From positions 1 through 55,368 of the forward strand of contig CALJRW010000072.1 in NCBI GenBank assembly GCA_937976335.1: a stretch of DNA of 55,368 nucleotides. The letters run 5' to 3'. Positions 19,101 to 27,965 of this stretch are shown in pieces. A program made the position numbers and the translations under genes. Positions within the stretch are counted from its first letter, which is position 1. Each line of letters begins with the position of its first letter. This stretch comes from an uncultured bacterium. Lineage in GTDB: Bacteria; Bdellovibrionota_C; UBA2361; CALJRW01. The notes beneath the pieces are model-generated. The model had not been told where the DNA came from, did no database searches, and was given only the letters and a program-made list of their open reading frames with translations.

Positions 19101-22100
19101 CCAAAATTAAATCCTGCTTCAGCTAATTCATGGTAGTACTTTTCATGACTTATATGATTAGATAATCTACTTTTTAGCTTACTAAGATTAATCTTCTCTT
19201 TTGCTCCAGCCTTCAAATATGTTAGCTTACCCGTCACATTTAAATCCCAAGTTAATAAGTCAGTCGAACTTTTAATTGTAAAAGTATTATCACTTTCATT
19301 TAAAGTCACTCTTACAGTTGGAACTTTGTCTTCGCTAAGAAATAGAGCTTTTTTTACAAGTATGTCTTCTACTGTGTAGCTTTGATCTTTAAACACTTCC
19401 CTTGCTAATGCTAAAGAAATTTCACCATAACCCGCTGCAGGGAAAAGAATGCTTCCCCAAAATTGATGGCTATCTAAATAAGTATAGATTCTCGGATCTA
19501 GTTTAAATTCCCAGGTTGGATTCTCAGCAACTAGGCGAAGCCCGAGCAAGGGATGAACCATCTTACCTATTCTATTATTTTTACATTCTGGCCCTTCTAT
19601 CCAGAACTCTTCTCTATTCCATGGATAGGAAGGTAGCGTAACAAATGCACCACTTGCTTGATTTAAAGAGCGCCAATTAAGATTTTTCCCAATCAAATAA
19701 AATTTAGCAACATTAGAAAGCATAGATTGAGTCTCATCTTCTTTTCTATGTAAGGAATAAAAAACCGACCCCTTAACCCCTAACTTATTTAAAGAATCAG
19801 AAATAGGATTTTTAAGTGCTGGGTGAGGTCCTATTTCTAGAAATACACTATCAGAACCTTTAATAAGGTTTTCTACACCTGCCGAAAATAAAACAGGCCT
19901 TCTTACATTTGCCCACCAATAACTAGCATCCATTTTTTCGCCACTATATTTAGAACCAGTTACTGTAGAAATAAAAGGAATTTTACTAACCTGAGGATTA
20001 ATGTCAGAAAGTGATTCTAAAAGCTCTTCTTTAATCGAATCCATTAGAAAAGTGTGGAATGGGTAATCTACTCGCAACCATTTATAGAATATCTTATCAT
20101 TTTCTAGTTGATTTGCTATTTTTTCAAGAGATTCAGAATTACCGGCAATAGTAGTTAAACTAGAACTGTTAATAGCAGCAATTTCTACTTGTTCATTCCC
20201 CTCAGGAAAAAATACACGAATATCTTTTGCAGGCACTCCCACAACCATCATTCGGCCAGAGCCTTTTGTTGTATTTTGTAAACGGCTTCGATGATAAATT
20301 ATTTTAACAGCATCTTCTAAGGAATAAATACCAGCAACGTAAGCCGCTGCAACTTCTCCGACGCTATGACCAATAACTTTTGAAGGAGAAATCCCCCATG
20401 ATTTCCACAACTCAACTAAAGAAACTTGAAGTGCAAAAATTGCTGGTTGAGCTATATTAGTATCATTTATACGAGAATCCTCTTCTCTTCTATTTAATTC
20501 TTCTATTAGACTGAAATCTTTAAAATCAGCTAGTATTTTATCAATTCTTTCTATGCTTTGGCGAAAGATAGGCTCTCTTTCTAAAAGTTGCTTTCCCATT
20601 CCCCACCACTGAGCCCCTTGGCCAGTAAATACAAAAACTAAAGAAGACTTATCATTGCTAAGTAAAGACGATTGGCCTGAATATATTCCATCTAAATCCT
20701 TAGATTTTTCTTCTTCTGGAAGTGCCTCATTATCTAACCATACACTAAGTTTTTCTATTAGCTCCGTATTATTATTAGCAGTAAAAAGTAAGCTTTCCTT
20801 ATGATGCTCTTTTCTAGATCCTGCCATGCAACATATATCGGCTATGTTGTACTCAGTCTTTGACAAGAAATCTTTATAGGACTGAACATATTTTAGTAAC
20901 GATTTATTATTTCTAGCTGAAATAGGCAATGTAAATGGCCTTAAAATAGCCTTAGATTCAGATTCTTCTTCTAGCTCAGACTGATTCTTATTAGTATAAG
21001 ACTCTAATACAGCATGAGCATTTGTTCCACCAAAACCAAAAGAATTAACTGAAGCAATTGGAGGTAAATTATTTTTAGTTGGTAAAGGCTGTAATTTATC
21101 AGCAACTTTAAGTTTCAAGCGTTCAAAAGGAATTTTAGGGTTTTCTTTTTTAAAATTTTGATTAGCAGGTATTTGTCTTTTATTTAAAACCAAAGCAGCT
21201 TTTATTAAACCTGCAACGCCAGAACCAGCTTCTAAATGACCAATATTAGACTTAACAGAACCAATTACACAATGCTCATCGTCTTTTCTACCAGAGGCTA
21301 AAATTTTACCTAAAGCAGATACCTCTATAACATCTCCAACTTGAGTACCAGTCCCATGCGCTTCAAAATACATAACCTGATTAGGCTCGATATTTGCCTC
21401 TTCATAAGCTTTTTTAATCATCTTAGCTTGGCTATCTCCATTAGGAACTGTCATACCTGAAGTGTTTCCATCTTGATTCATGACTGATGCTTTTACTAAT
21501 GAATATATCCTGTCATTATCCTTCACTGCATCTTTCAACTTTTTAAGATAAACAACTGCCGCACCCTCTCCTCTTACATAACCATTTGCCCTTTCATCAA
21601 AGGCAAAACACTGTCCATCTGGAGAAAGCATTGATGCTTTCGCAAAACCAACTGTTGGATTAGGCGCACACATACAATTTACACCACCAACTAGAGCGGC
21701 ATCGCACTCATTTGCCCAAATGCTTCTACAAGCTATAGAAAGCGCAACTAAAGAAGATGAACATGCAGTATCAACAGAAACTGCAGGGCCTGTTAAATTT
21801 AATAAATAAGATATTCGATTAGAAATAATACTTTGAGTAATTCCGCTATTAGTGTGTACATCAGAATCTTCTACAGTTTCTCCTTGAATACCAGAATAAT
21901 CATGTGTTGAAACTCCCATAAAAGCTCCAATACTTTTCCCTCGAATACTTTTAGGTGCAGTTCCCGAATCTTCAATTGCCTCCCAAGCTACTTCTAATAG
22001 CCAACGTTGTTGAGGATCCATCCGCAAAGCTTCTCGTGGAGTAATCCCCCAAAATTGCGCATCAAACTCTTTGAGATTTTCAATAAAACCACCCCATTTC

Positions 22101-22312
22101 GTATACATTCTACCTGGGACTGATGGATTTTCATGGAAATAGCGATCAAGATTCCACCTATCTTCCGGAACTTCTTTAATGCCAGACTTGGAATTTACAA
22201 GTAAGCTCCAAAAAGATTCTACATCAACAACTCCACCTGGGAACCTACATCCTATTCCAACGATAGCCAAAGGTTCATTAGTTTGGACTGTCTTTTCAGT
22301 GCTTTTACGCAT
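13181..22312 (-). CDS. Type I polyketide synthase KS-AT-DH-ER-KR-ACP-C-TD
   Basis: This 3043-aa protein is one fully reducing module with reductive release. Domains: KS 12-440 (C184 in DTACSSS, H319, H359); AT 557-880 (GHSVGE, S650; the specificity motif reads YPFH at 750-753); DH 918-1195 (H949 in HQFWGSILFP, D1112); a structural KR-like region about 1205-1450; ER 1460-1785 (GTGGVGQAA near 1606); KR 1800-1990 (GGTSGFG, Y1953); ACP 2075-2155 (S2113 in GIDSL); a condensation-like domain 2185-2615 whose HHxxxDG reads HEIIADL, so the catalytic second His is Glu; and a thioester reductase 2660-3020 (GATGFVG, Y2830, K2834). The core order matches mycobacterial MAS/Pks2-type synthases. The product should leave as aldehyde or alcohol. 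It lies downstream of the sulfotransferase gene. Confidence 0.93.
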   Translation of the reverse strand: MRKSTEKTVQTNEPLAIVGIGCRFPGGVVDVESFWSLLVNSKSGIKEVPEDRWNLDRYFHENPSVPGRMYTKWGGFIENLKEFDAQFWGITPREALRMDPQQRWLLEVAWEAIEDSGTAPKSIRGKSIGAFMGVSTHDYSGIQGETVEDSDVHTNSGITQSIISNRISYLLNLTGPAVSVDTACSSSLVALSIACRSIWANECDAALVGGVNCMCAPNPTVGFAKASMLSPDGQCFAFDERANGYVRGEGAAVVYLKKLKDAVKDNDRIYSLVKASVMNQDGNTSGMTVPNGDSQAKMIKKAYEEANIEPNQVMYFEAHGTGTQVGDVIEVSALGKILASGRKDDEHCVIGSVKSNIGHLEAGSGVAGLIKAALVLNKRQIPANQNFKKENPKIPFERLKLKVADKLQPLPTKNNLPPIASVNSFGFGGTNAHAVLESYTNKNQSELEEESESKAILRPFTLPISARNNKSLLKYVQSYKDFLSKTEYNIADICCMAGSRKEHHKESLLFTANNNTELIEKLSVWLDNEALPEEEKSKDLDGIYSGQSSLLSNDKSSLVFVFTGQGAQWWGMGKQLLEREPIFRQSIERIDKILADFKDFSLIEELNRREEDSRINDTNIAQPAIFALQVSLVELWKSWGISPSKVIGHSVGEVAAAYVAGIYSLEDAVKIIYHRSRLQNTTKGSGRMMVVGVPAKDIRVFFPEGNEQVEIAAINSSSLTTIAGNSESLEKIANQLENDKIFYKWLRVDYPFHTFLMDSIKEELLESLSDINPQVSKIPFISTVTGSKYSGEKMDASYWWANVRRPVLFSAGVENLIKGSDSVFLEIGPHPALKNPISDSLNKLGVKGSVFYSLHRKEDETQSMLSNVAKFYLIGKNLNWRSLNQASGAFVTLPSYPWNREEFWIEGPECKNNRIGKMVHPLLGLRLVAENPTWEFKLDPRIYTYLDSHQFWGSILFPAAGYGEISLALAREVFKDQSYTVEDILVKKALFLSEDKVPTVRVTLNESDNTFTIKSSTDLLTWDLNVTGKLTYLKAGAKEKINLSKLKSRLSNHISHEKYYHELAEAGFNFGPHFKLVKNVFYSKGEALIEVPLPNGEVQCEPGHHFHPILLDACLQVGKAAIDAPETATADKTLYLPRRLGRVRLLCKEIPERFWAHGIQKSFSEDMISFDIFVYNDLGEKIAEILDFRTEPMEHIRDDDVEDNLYSYFWIKEDRNIFDKSKLKNQDVVENAPPLLDLSTSSTNFIIFLDSNNIGESLAKLLESHGQKVCRIYASDKFESLENNSYNIRVDHKCDYLNIFSKFSEITTVIHSMSFLPSKNDLQKENIDTINKYGLLSAAKISQVLTELDIKTRVCFITKDAQCVIDCDGLSNPITSSINGFTRVAYNENPSVFWRTVDLDLNFSTEDITEIFNEILNKDLETEVAYRGRERFLKRIKRERVSDLPRKSKNAIKDNSEVTPFQVQIEKPGILSNLTLEESVKQEPAAGQIEAKVHAAGINFRNVMKALGLPIGNTVAFPGFGEDFSGIITRVGSDVKNLKPGDAVLGMAPCSFRSFVTTDARAVIKKPDFMSFLDAATIPTVFATAYYALIKLARIEKGEKILIHAGTGGVGQAAIQIAKSLELEIFATAGTPEKRQLLLDLGVHHAMDSRSLNFVDDVMKITNGKGVDCVLNSLSAEFIHKSLSVLGHFGRFIEIGKVDIHNNTKIGMELLKNNITYYMFDLIEYIVQKTDHIAEVYNELAEKFDKKIYKPLSSTVFPITKVEEAYRYMANGKHIGKNVLNFEELHSIQIGTCNEDGALFKKHSSYLVAGGTSGFGLEVAKWMAIHGAGHLILISRSGAKDEDSKNKIARLQSYGAKVTIAKADISKISDIKRVVDEIAKSSENNLAGVIHSAMVLHDDLIENLSDENFNHVLRPKINGAWNLHIATQELNLDHFICFSSFSAVIGAPKQASYNAANSFLDALSYHRQKLGLASLTINWGALSGAGFVARNKQTADYLDAIGMKSLNIDEALKVLRRSIQLKTPQILASRADWKLWNRVLPLTSNSNTFELVSQEEASSSSNSSIVSDILSVEPEQRASLMETFMLKKLSEVSSIDESDIDLEVSISDFGIDSLMMLELMNSIEGDLRVNIPMSKIFSGPSLRELVKLILEDIAPSDEISANVSDSEINSSSQQLTSLSKTLRKKNFPLSISQKEIWNKYLEKKDINNLTNFQAVKFKNKINRNLLRQSLSYTLKKHSLMKAVFVDTQKEVIQKLSADISLREVSVDGKFNEKYVESLSNGRHFTQFDLTKNSFKVELHKFSNLEVLIFSCHEIIADLNSLKIFIEELLNTYNCLVKDEKEFSFFDFSNDSYEFQDFVAWEKDYLNSDAALSHEEYWKDLFSNYSLSPNEEKLIKDSETSKASSKNVYEFHLDSSLSQKLLAISAELEKDLKIILFSCYKILMHYFSGKQEVLLTMFESGREHKELANLVGAFSKEVHVKSKISDPLTFAQIIEGTFQNQKNLKTKLYYPVKEILSTVAQENDFPLKSLFSFEMRSDLDKKNITSFNTQDYQILSTSKNSVIPGIKLTMQLDNDEIKGKWTYIESSFPNATIEKLNKNFIEILEKVAKNPQISAILEPLEGYKKFQDWLKPEIIDFSLNQALKDSKVNNFVLPEDKTFNFDKFDTVFLTGATGFVGAFLIDYILKYKKDTKIICLVRAKDEIEGLKRVKNNLVKYNLFSKEKLSQIEIVLGDLTLDNFGLSDEIFTKIATEIDVIYHNAASVNLVSEYEELKKINVNGTREILKLACFKKIKLTNIVSSYSVYANKDSQSDLILNENTPLPEFSKLQNGYAQTKWVVETMAKEAKKKGLPINIFRPGNITGDSVSGASNSDDFMHLILLGILSLGCIPDIDTKIDLTPVNYVAESIVSLSRNIDCMNGTYNLLNSKPLDIKDLVNLFNEFAFNIKIVSAAKWKETLDQQNQFLPTQVVKVLSEVLMDIGSENSNANLFAFSLKFDSSFTESFLKNSQIHCHPADSDLLSLYFSNLSKTDFFEALVKSNIRDYS

Positions 22313-22437
22313 TACAAAAAAGTATAATAATTGATGTTTCTAGTCAATAAATCACAAACTACTTCGTTCTCTTTAATCTCCTTTAAGAAAAAATTTATTT
22401 TTTAAGTTTTCAAACATGATTAATTGAGTTTTTTTAC

Positions 22438-23526
22438 TTAAGCTATCTTAAGGTTGATATCAGTTACAATCTCATCAATCATAACTTTAATCTCATCATC
22501 TACAATATATTCGTCGGATTTATGCTTTGACATTTCATTAACATAAGGACATACTTTTTCTAAAAAATTCGAAAAATCTTTTAGATTAAATTTTTTGTAT
22601 ATACGATTTAACACAGAAACTGTATTATTAGTTAGTTCATCAAAATCTAACTCAATTAAATTTTCTTTAGGAATTAAATTTTTTTGATATTCATATTGTT
22701 TTAAAATATTTTTATAAAAATACAATATTAATTTGTTAAAACTATCTTCGTCAATATTCTCAAAATATGATTTTTGGAAAGAGAACGCACTAATCATTTT
22801 GACATGTAGTTTTTTGGTAGAATAAAAAGTTTCATATCTATTTCTTTTACAATAAACAAATTTAGCATTTGGAAATAACTCTAGAAGAAAATTAATTCTT
22901 CCAGTATCTATTGGGTTTTTTAATACTAATCTTTTCCCTTTATTTAATTTGCTAAGTTTTTTTATTACATTTAAATATTGCTTTTTAAAAATTAAAAAAT
23001 TTATTTTTGACATTTGATCTAAAAAAAGATTGTTATCGAAATATTTTTTCATCTTATCAGGGAAATTCCACCAATGATAACAGCTCATATTACTAATATT
23101 CATAAAAGCAAATTCTGTTTCTTGCGCTAAATCAATATCTAATTTCAAGGAATCCATTGGCCTTTTTTCAGGAAGAAAAAATCGAATTAAACTTCTAAAA
23201 AAAGTATTATCTAAAAAATAGGCACAACTAAAAGTAAACGCATAAGCATTTGTTAAGAATCCAAACTGCGAATCCTTACATAAAAGATAATGCAGAAATG
23301 TAGTTCCTGTGCGCCAATGCCCAATAATAAAAATAGGATCTTCTTGTAGTTTGATTTTTTCAATATTTTTATCATAAAAAAAAGCTTCTAAAATTATAAA
23401 AGGTTTTGAAATTATGTTAAAAATGAAAGTTAGCAATAACTTTGATATATTTAGTGCAAAAAAATTATTTTCTTTAAAAAGCTTAATATTCTTTAAAAAA
23501 CTTCTTACGTTTAAAGGGAACATCAT
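22438..23526 (-). CDS. Sulfotransferase family protein
   Basis: This 362-aa protein has the PAPS 5'-phosphosulfate loop IFIIGHWRTGTTFLH (about 65-79). The 3'-phosphate-binding segment follows LFPNAKFVYCKRNRYETFYS, where the usual RNP is RNR. This is the Sulfotransfer_3 type, which moves sulfate from PAPS to a hydroxyl. A hydrophobic N-terminal stretch (about 25-50) may associate it with the membrane. Its start is 3 bp after the MMPL exporter 2 stop, so the two are co-translated, and the PKS follows after 125 bp. CysD and CysN/C upstream can supply PAPS. The acceptor is likely the alcohol or another hydroxyl of the PKS product (inference). Confidence 0.87.
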   Translation of the reverse strand: MMFPLNVRSFLKNIKLFKENNFFALNISKLLLTFIFNIISKPFIILEAFFYDKNIEKIKLQEDPIFIIGHWRTGTTFLHYLLCKDSQFGFLTNAYAFTFSCAYFLDNTFFRSLIRFFLPEKRPMDSLKLDIDLAQETEFAFMNISNMSCYHWWNFPDKMKKYFDNNLFLDQMSKINFLIFKKQYLNVIKKLSKLNKGKRLVLKNPIDTGRINFLLELFPNAKFVYCKRNRYETFYSTKKLHVKMISAFSFQKSYFENIDEDSFNKLILYFYKNILKQYEYQKNLIPKENLIELDFDELTNNTVSVLNRIYKKFNLKDFSNFLEKVCPYVNEMSKHKSDEYIVDDEIKVMIDEIVTDINLKIA

Positions 23527-23529
23527 ATA

Positions 23530-25830
23530 CTACACTTTACCTTTTTTTAAAATTTCTTCTCTTAACTTCGGAAAAAGCAATAAAAGAATCGGCAATACTG
23601 TAATATCTAATACAAATGCAATGAAAATTGTCATTGAAATTAAAATTCCAAAATCTTTTATAATATTTGATTGACTAAAGAAGAGAATACAAAAACCAAC
23701 TGATAAAATCGAAGAAGTATATAAGAGCGCACGACCAGCTTTTTCTATAACTTCATTAATCACCTTTTCCCGATCTACAGATTGTTTGGAAAATTTTGCA
23801 AAATAGTGTAAAAAGTAAAGCGTATCGTCAACTATTAGACCAAAAGCAATTGTTGAAATCATACTAGTTGCTGCACTTAAAGGAATCTTAAATATCCCCA
23901 TAATTCCTAAAATAATTAAAAGTGGTAATCCATTTGGAATGAGACTAAAAAGACCTACAGTCAAAGACGAGTACTTTAAAGAAACAATTATCAATACTAT
24001 TAGAAAAGCTATTAAAAGGCTGTATATCTGCCCCTTGGTGATTTTCTCAACAAGCGTTGTTTGTAGATAGTATAATGAAGTAACTTCAAATGAGTAATGA
24101 TTTTGAAAGATTTCCTTAGCTAGTTTATTTATTGCCTTTAAGTCTGAGCTTATTTTAGACGAACTTAAAGGCAGAATTCGTATCTGACTTCTCGCTTTTC
24201 GATAATCATAATCGACATAATTCTCTAATTCATTCTCTCTCCCTGACAAAGAGTAGGCAAGGATGTATTCAGCCGTCATTTTGGAAGAATCAGGCAGTCT
24301 ATAATATTCTGCCTTATTAGAGTGCATCGCTTTATTCACTTTCTTCAAATACGTATTAAAAGAAATTATTTTTTTAACTTCTATTTTACTTTTAATTTTT
24401 TCTTCAAAAGTTTCAATTAATTTTAAAAATTGCGGGTTCTTTGCTCCGTTTTTTTCTCCAGAATCCACAATTAATTCTAAATTTGTAATCCCAGCAAAAC
24501 GATCTTTCATAAATAGTGCATCTTTTTTAATTTTCCTATCATTTCTAATATAGTTAATGACACTAGTTTCAATATTAATTTTTGAAAATCCCCATAAAGA
24601 GATTGGGAGAATTATCAGCATAAGAGTCAATATTATTTTTTTATATTTATAAAAAACAGCTAAATTGATTAATTCTTTTTGATTTTCATTTCCTACTAAT
24701 TCTTTTCTATTTATATTCGTTTTAAAAAGTAGCATCAAAAAAGGCATACAAAAAAAACAAATTAAAAATGCAGCAAAACTTGACAAGCAAGCCATTCTTC
24801 CAAAATATTTAATTGGAGCGACTTCACTAATACTCATTGATGCAAAGCCAATAGCAGTTGTTATAGTAGTAAAAAAACAAGGGCTAAGATTTTCATACAA
24901 ACTAGTAACAACTGAGTCAGTTAAAGATTTAGTTCTGAAATAATACCTTCTAAAAGAAGTAAAAATATGAATACAATCTAAAGAGCTGATGCAAACCATA
25001 ATAGATGGCAATGCTACGCTAATTAAATTAATAGGTATACGAAAAAAACCTAGCAATCCACCTAAGGATAAAATAGATAAAAAAACTGCCATTGTTGGCA
25101 CTAGCACACCTGCTCTATCTCTAAAGCAAATAAACATTACTATCATAAGCACTAGAAATGTTAATGGCAGAAAACGCAAAAGATCTGTTTTTATATCACT
25201 TAACATCTGAATATTAAGTAAGGTATTAGAAAAAAAGTAAGTATTTTCTTCTTTAATTCGATTGATACTTAAATAACTTTTAATTTCCTTAATAGTTTTT
25301 TTATGAGCTTTTTGATCTTTTGGTTCAACTAAGCGAATTCGAAAAATTGCTATTTTTCCATCTTCTGAGACTAAGTTATTTCTATAAATGGGGTCGCTTA
25401 AAATCCTTTCTTTTAAGATAAGAGTTTCATCGATTGAAGTTGGAATTTCTATCTTACTTGTATCAAAGCCTAAATCAGACCCTTTCATTTCTTTAGTATT
25501 CGTTATGCTATCTATAGAATAAACATTTTGAAGAGTAGAAAATTTTTCAGTTAAGCTATCTATTAATGAAAAAGATTGCTGAGTAAATACGTCAGCAAAC
25601 TCTATTGCAATAATAAGTATATTATCATCTCCAAACTCACTTTTAAAATTATGATAATTTTTTAGAGATTTATCATCCTCCATAAAATAAGATTCAGGCG
25701 ATGATACAAACTTAAGAGAAGGAATGTAAGTTGCAAAAAAGGAAATAATTACTAGAGTGGAGAAGAAAAAGGCTTTATTATGCTTAACAAGAAAACGACT
25801 TAACTTAATTTGTATCTGCTTTGCATTCAT
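23530..25830 (-). CDS. MMPL/RND-superfamily lipid exporter 2
   Basis: This 766-aa inner-membrane exporter is strongly similar along its whole length to 7837-10116, for example ESYFMEDDKSLKNYHNFKSE and the same ITTAIGFASMSISEVAP and FGLIVDDTLYFLHY blocks. The helix layout is the same. It is directly coupled to the sulfotransferase gene downstream (3-bp gap). CysN/C lies upstream with a 245-bp spacer that shows nothing I can name, so a separate promoter there is possible. Two paralogous exporters in one locus may form a heteromer, handle two products, or act before and after sulfation (all inference). Confidence 0.88.
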   Translation of the reverse strand: MNAKQIQIKLSRFLVKHNKAFFFSTLVIISFFATYIPSLKFVSSPESYFMEDDKSLKNYHNFKSEFGDDNILIIAIEFADVFTQQSFSLIDSLTEKFSTLQNVYSIDSITNTKEMKGSDLGFDTSKIEIPTSIDETLILKERILSDPIYRNNLVSEDGKIAIFRIRLVEPKDQKAHKKTIKEIKSYLSINRIKEENTYFFSNTLLNIQMLSDIKTDLLRFLPLTFLVLMIVMFICFRDRAGVLVPTMAVFLSILSLGGLLGFFRIPINLISVALPSIMVCISSLDCIHIFTSFRRYYFRTKSLTDSVVTSLYENLSPCFFTTITTAIGFASMSISEVAPIKYFGRMACLSSFAAFLICFFCMPFLMLLFKTNINRKELVGNENQKELINLAVFYKYKKIILTLMLIILPISLWGFSKINIETSVINYIRNDRKIKKDALFMKDRFAGITNLELIVDSGEKNGAKNPQFLKLIETFEEKIKSKIEVKKIISFNTYLKKVNKAMHSNKAEYYRLPDSSKMTAEYILAYSLSGRENELENYVDYDYRKARSQIRILPLSSSKISSDLKAINKLAKEIFQNHYSFEVTSLYYLQTTLVEKITKGQIYSLLIAFLIVLIIVSLKYSSLTVGLFSLIPNGLPLLIILGIMGIFKIPLSAATSMISTIAFGLIVDDTLYFLHYFAKFSKQSVDREKVINEVIEKAGRALLYTSSILSVGFCILFFSQSNIIKDFGILISMTIFIAFVLDITVLPILLLLFPKLREEILKKGKV

Positions 25831-26075
25831 TGTTATAATAATTAAGATTAAGTAAAATAATTTTTTTCTTTCAGAAGCTACACTTCTTAGATTTATATAA
25901 AAACCTTACTACATTAATCTTCATAATAAAATACAGACTATTGACATCGGCAAAAGAAATAATGAGGACTACTGCAACCCATCAGTAAATAAAACAGTTA
26001 AAAATACTTTTTTAAAATCTATTAATACTTAGAATTATTTTATAAAAAGAATTAAAGCGCGTAGGCATCTAAAAT

Positions 26076-27965
26076 TTATAGCACTTTTTCGCCTAGATAA
26101 GCCATAATTTGCTCAACACAATCTTCGATCGTCCTACTCCCTGCATCTACAGCTATATTTGGGGCAATTGGCTTCTCATAAGGCGAATCAATTCCTGTAA
26201 AATTTTTAATTTCTCCACGCCTAGCTTTTATATATAGATTCTTAGGATCTCTTTTCTCACAAACTTCTAAATCAGTATCAACAAAAACTTCTATATAGTT
26301 TTCCTCTCCTATTGTTTTTTTTGCTAAAATTCTATCATCTTCGAATGGAGTAATAAAACTACAGATACAAAAAACACCTGCTTGATTAAATAACTTAGCA
26401 ACCTCAGAGACTCTTCTAATATTTTCACTACGATCTTCTTTAGAAAAGCTTAAATCTTTACATAGGCCTGTCCTTACAATATCACCATCAAGCCAGAATA
26501 CATCGATTTTCAAATGAGAAAGCTTCTTTTCTATTTCTCGAGCAATAGTAGACTTGCCAGAGGCAGATAATCCTGTCAACCATAACGTTTGAGGCTTATT
26601 TTTTTTAGAAATTAACTTTACATCTAATGAGTTTTGATTAGATTGACTATCATTTGAAACCATAGAAGATAATTTAGCTTTGTCAATAATCAAACCGGCT
26701 GCAATAGTGCTATATGTAATAGGATCAATGAGTATAAAACTCCCGTTTGATTTGTTGTTTTGAAATTCATCTATATATAACTCTGAACTTGCTCTCAAAA
26801 CTACCCTTCCTACTTGATTGACGTTTATAGAAGTAGATTTAGCCTTACTTAGAGTATCTACATCTATTACATATTTTATGTTTTCAATGCATATTTGAGT
26901 TTCATTATGAGAGTGGTAAATTATATATTCTCGTCCTACTTTTGTTTCTTCTTCACCAAACCAAACTAACATTGCTTCAAATAGCCTTAGTGACTTAGGT
27001 TGGTTATCTACTTTTACAATCATATCTCCACGAGAAACTTGCACTTTATCATGCAAAGAAATTGCTATTGACTCTAAAAAGCTAGCTTGATTTAGCATAA
27101 CCTCTTTACCCTCTGAACTCATCTTTACAATAGACTTAACCTTAGTTTGAAATCTTGAAGGCAAAACTAAAATATCTTCATTAACTTTCACACTACCTGA
27201 CTCAACTCTTCCTAATAAAAAATTACTATCTTTATTATGCGAAACACACTGAACAGGAAAACGAAAATCTATAAGATTACAATCTCCTTCAGAATAAGTA
27301 TTCTCTAAAATTGTTAGAATTGTAGAACCCTTATACCAAGACATCCGTTGGCTTGAATGAACTACATTATCTCCATCCAATGCTGATATTGGAACAAACT
27401 CTAATGAATCTATTCTTAGTTTTTGAGAATAAGCAATAAACTCATTACGAATTTTTTCAAAAGAGATTTCGGAATAGTTTACTAAATCCATTTTATTAAC
27501 AGCAACCACAAGTTTTGGAACTTTAAATAAAGATAATAAAAAAGCATGCCTTTTAGTTTGCGTTTGAATCTCTTTAGATGCATCTATTAGTAAAATTGCA
27601 AGACTAGCTCGAGAAACCGCACTTAACATATTCTTAGTATATCGTAAATGTCCAGGAGCATCTGCTAAAATAAAACTTCTTTTTTTAGTAGAAAAGTATT
27701 TATATGCTACATCAATTGTAATGCCTTGTTCTCTCTCAGCAGCTAAGCCATCGCTTGCGTGAGCAAGAACACTTAATCCATTCTTAACATCTTTAATGTC
27801 ATCAATTTTATCTATCGTTAAATTATTCGAGTCATTGAGAAGTCGCCCAATGAGAGTAGATTTTCCATCATCAACATTTCCTGCAGTTACAAAATTTAAT
27901 TTAGATCTTTTGTGAGTTTTTAGAAAAGGATTTTCTTTTTCATTTATTGACATACTCTCATTCAC
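26076..27965 (-). CDS. cysNC: Bifunctional sulfate adenylyltransferase subunit 1 / adenylylsulfate kinase
   Basis: This 629-aa fusion makes PAPS with CysD. The CysN GTPase half has GNVDDGKST (29-37), the switch DAPGH and NKMD. The APS-kinase half starts near residue 457 with P-loop GLSASGKST (465-473) and FSKEDRSENIRR. The arrangement is that of NodQ, where it supplies activated sulfate for a secreted signal lipid. The start is a GTG that overlaps the CysD stop (TAGTG at 27963-27967); an in-frame ATG at 27953 is possible. The setting inside a PKS/sulfotransferase/MMPL locus suggests dedicated PAPS supply. Confidence 0.93.
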   Translation of the reverse strand: MNESMSINEKENPFLKTHKRSKLNFVTAGNVDDGKSTLIGRLLNDSNNLTIDKIDDIKDVKNGLSVLAHASDGLAAEREQGITIDVAYKYFSTKKRSFILADAPGHLRYTKNMLSAVSRASLAILLIDASKEIQTQTKRHAFLLSLFKVPKLVVAVNKMDLVNYSEISFEKIRNEFIAYSQKLRIDSLEFVPISALDGDNVVHSSQRMSWYKGSTILTILENTYSEGDCNLIDFRFPVQCVSHNKDSNFLLGRVESGSVKVNEDILVLPSRFQTKVKSIVKMSSEGKEVMLNQASFLESIAISLHDKVQVSRGDMIVKVDNQPKSLRLFEAMLVWFGEEETKVGREYIIYHSHNETQICIENIKYVIDVDTLSKAKSTSINVNQVGRVVLRASSELYIDEFQNNKSNGSFILIDPITYSTIAAGLIIDKAKLSSMVSNDSQSNQNSLDVKLISKKNKPQTLWLTGLSASGKSTIAREIEKKLSHLKIDVFWLDGDIVRTGLCKDLSFSKEDRSENIRRVSEVAKLFNQAGVFCICSFITPFEDDRILAKKTIGEENYIEVFVDTDLEVCEKRDPKNLYIKARRGEIKNFTGIDSPYEKPIAPNIAVDAGSRTIEDCVEQIMAYLGEKVL

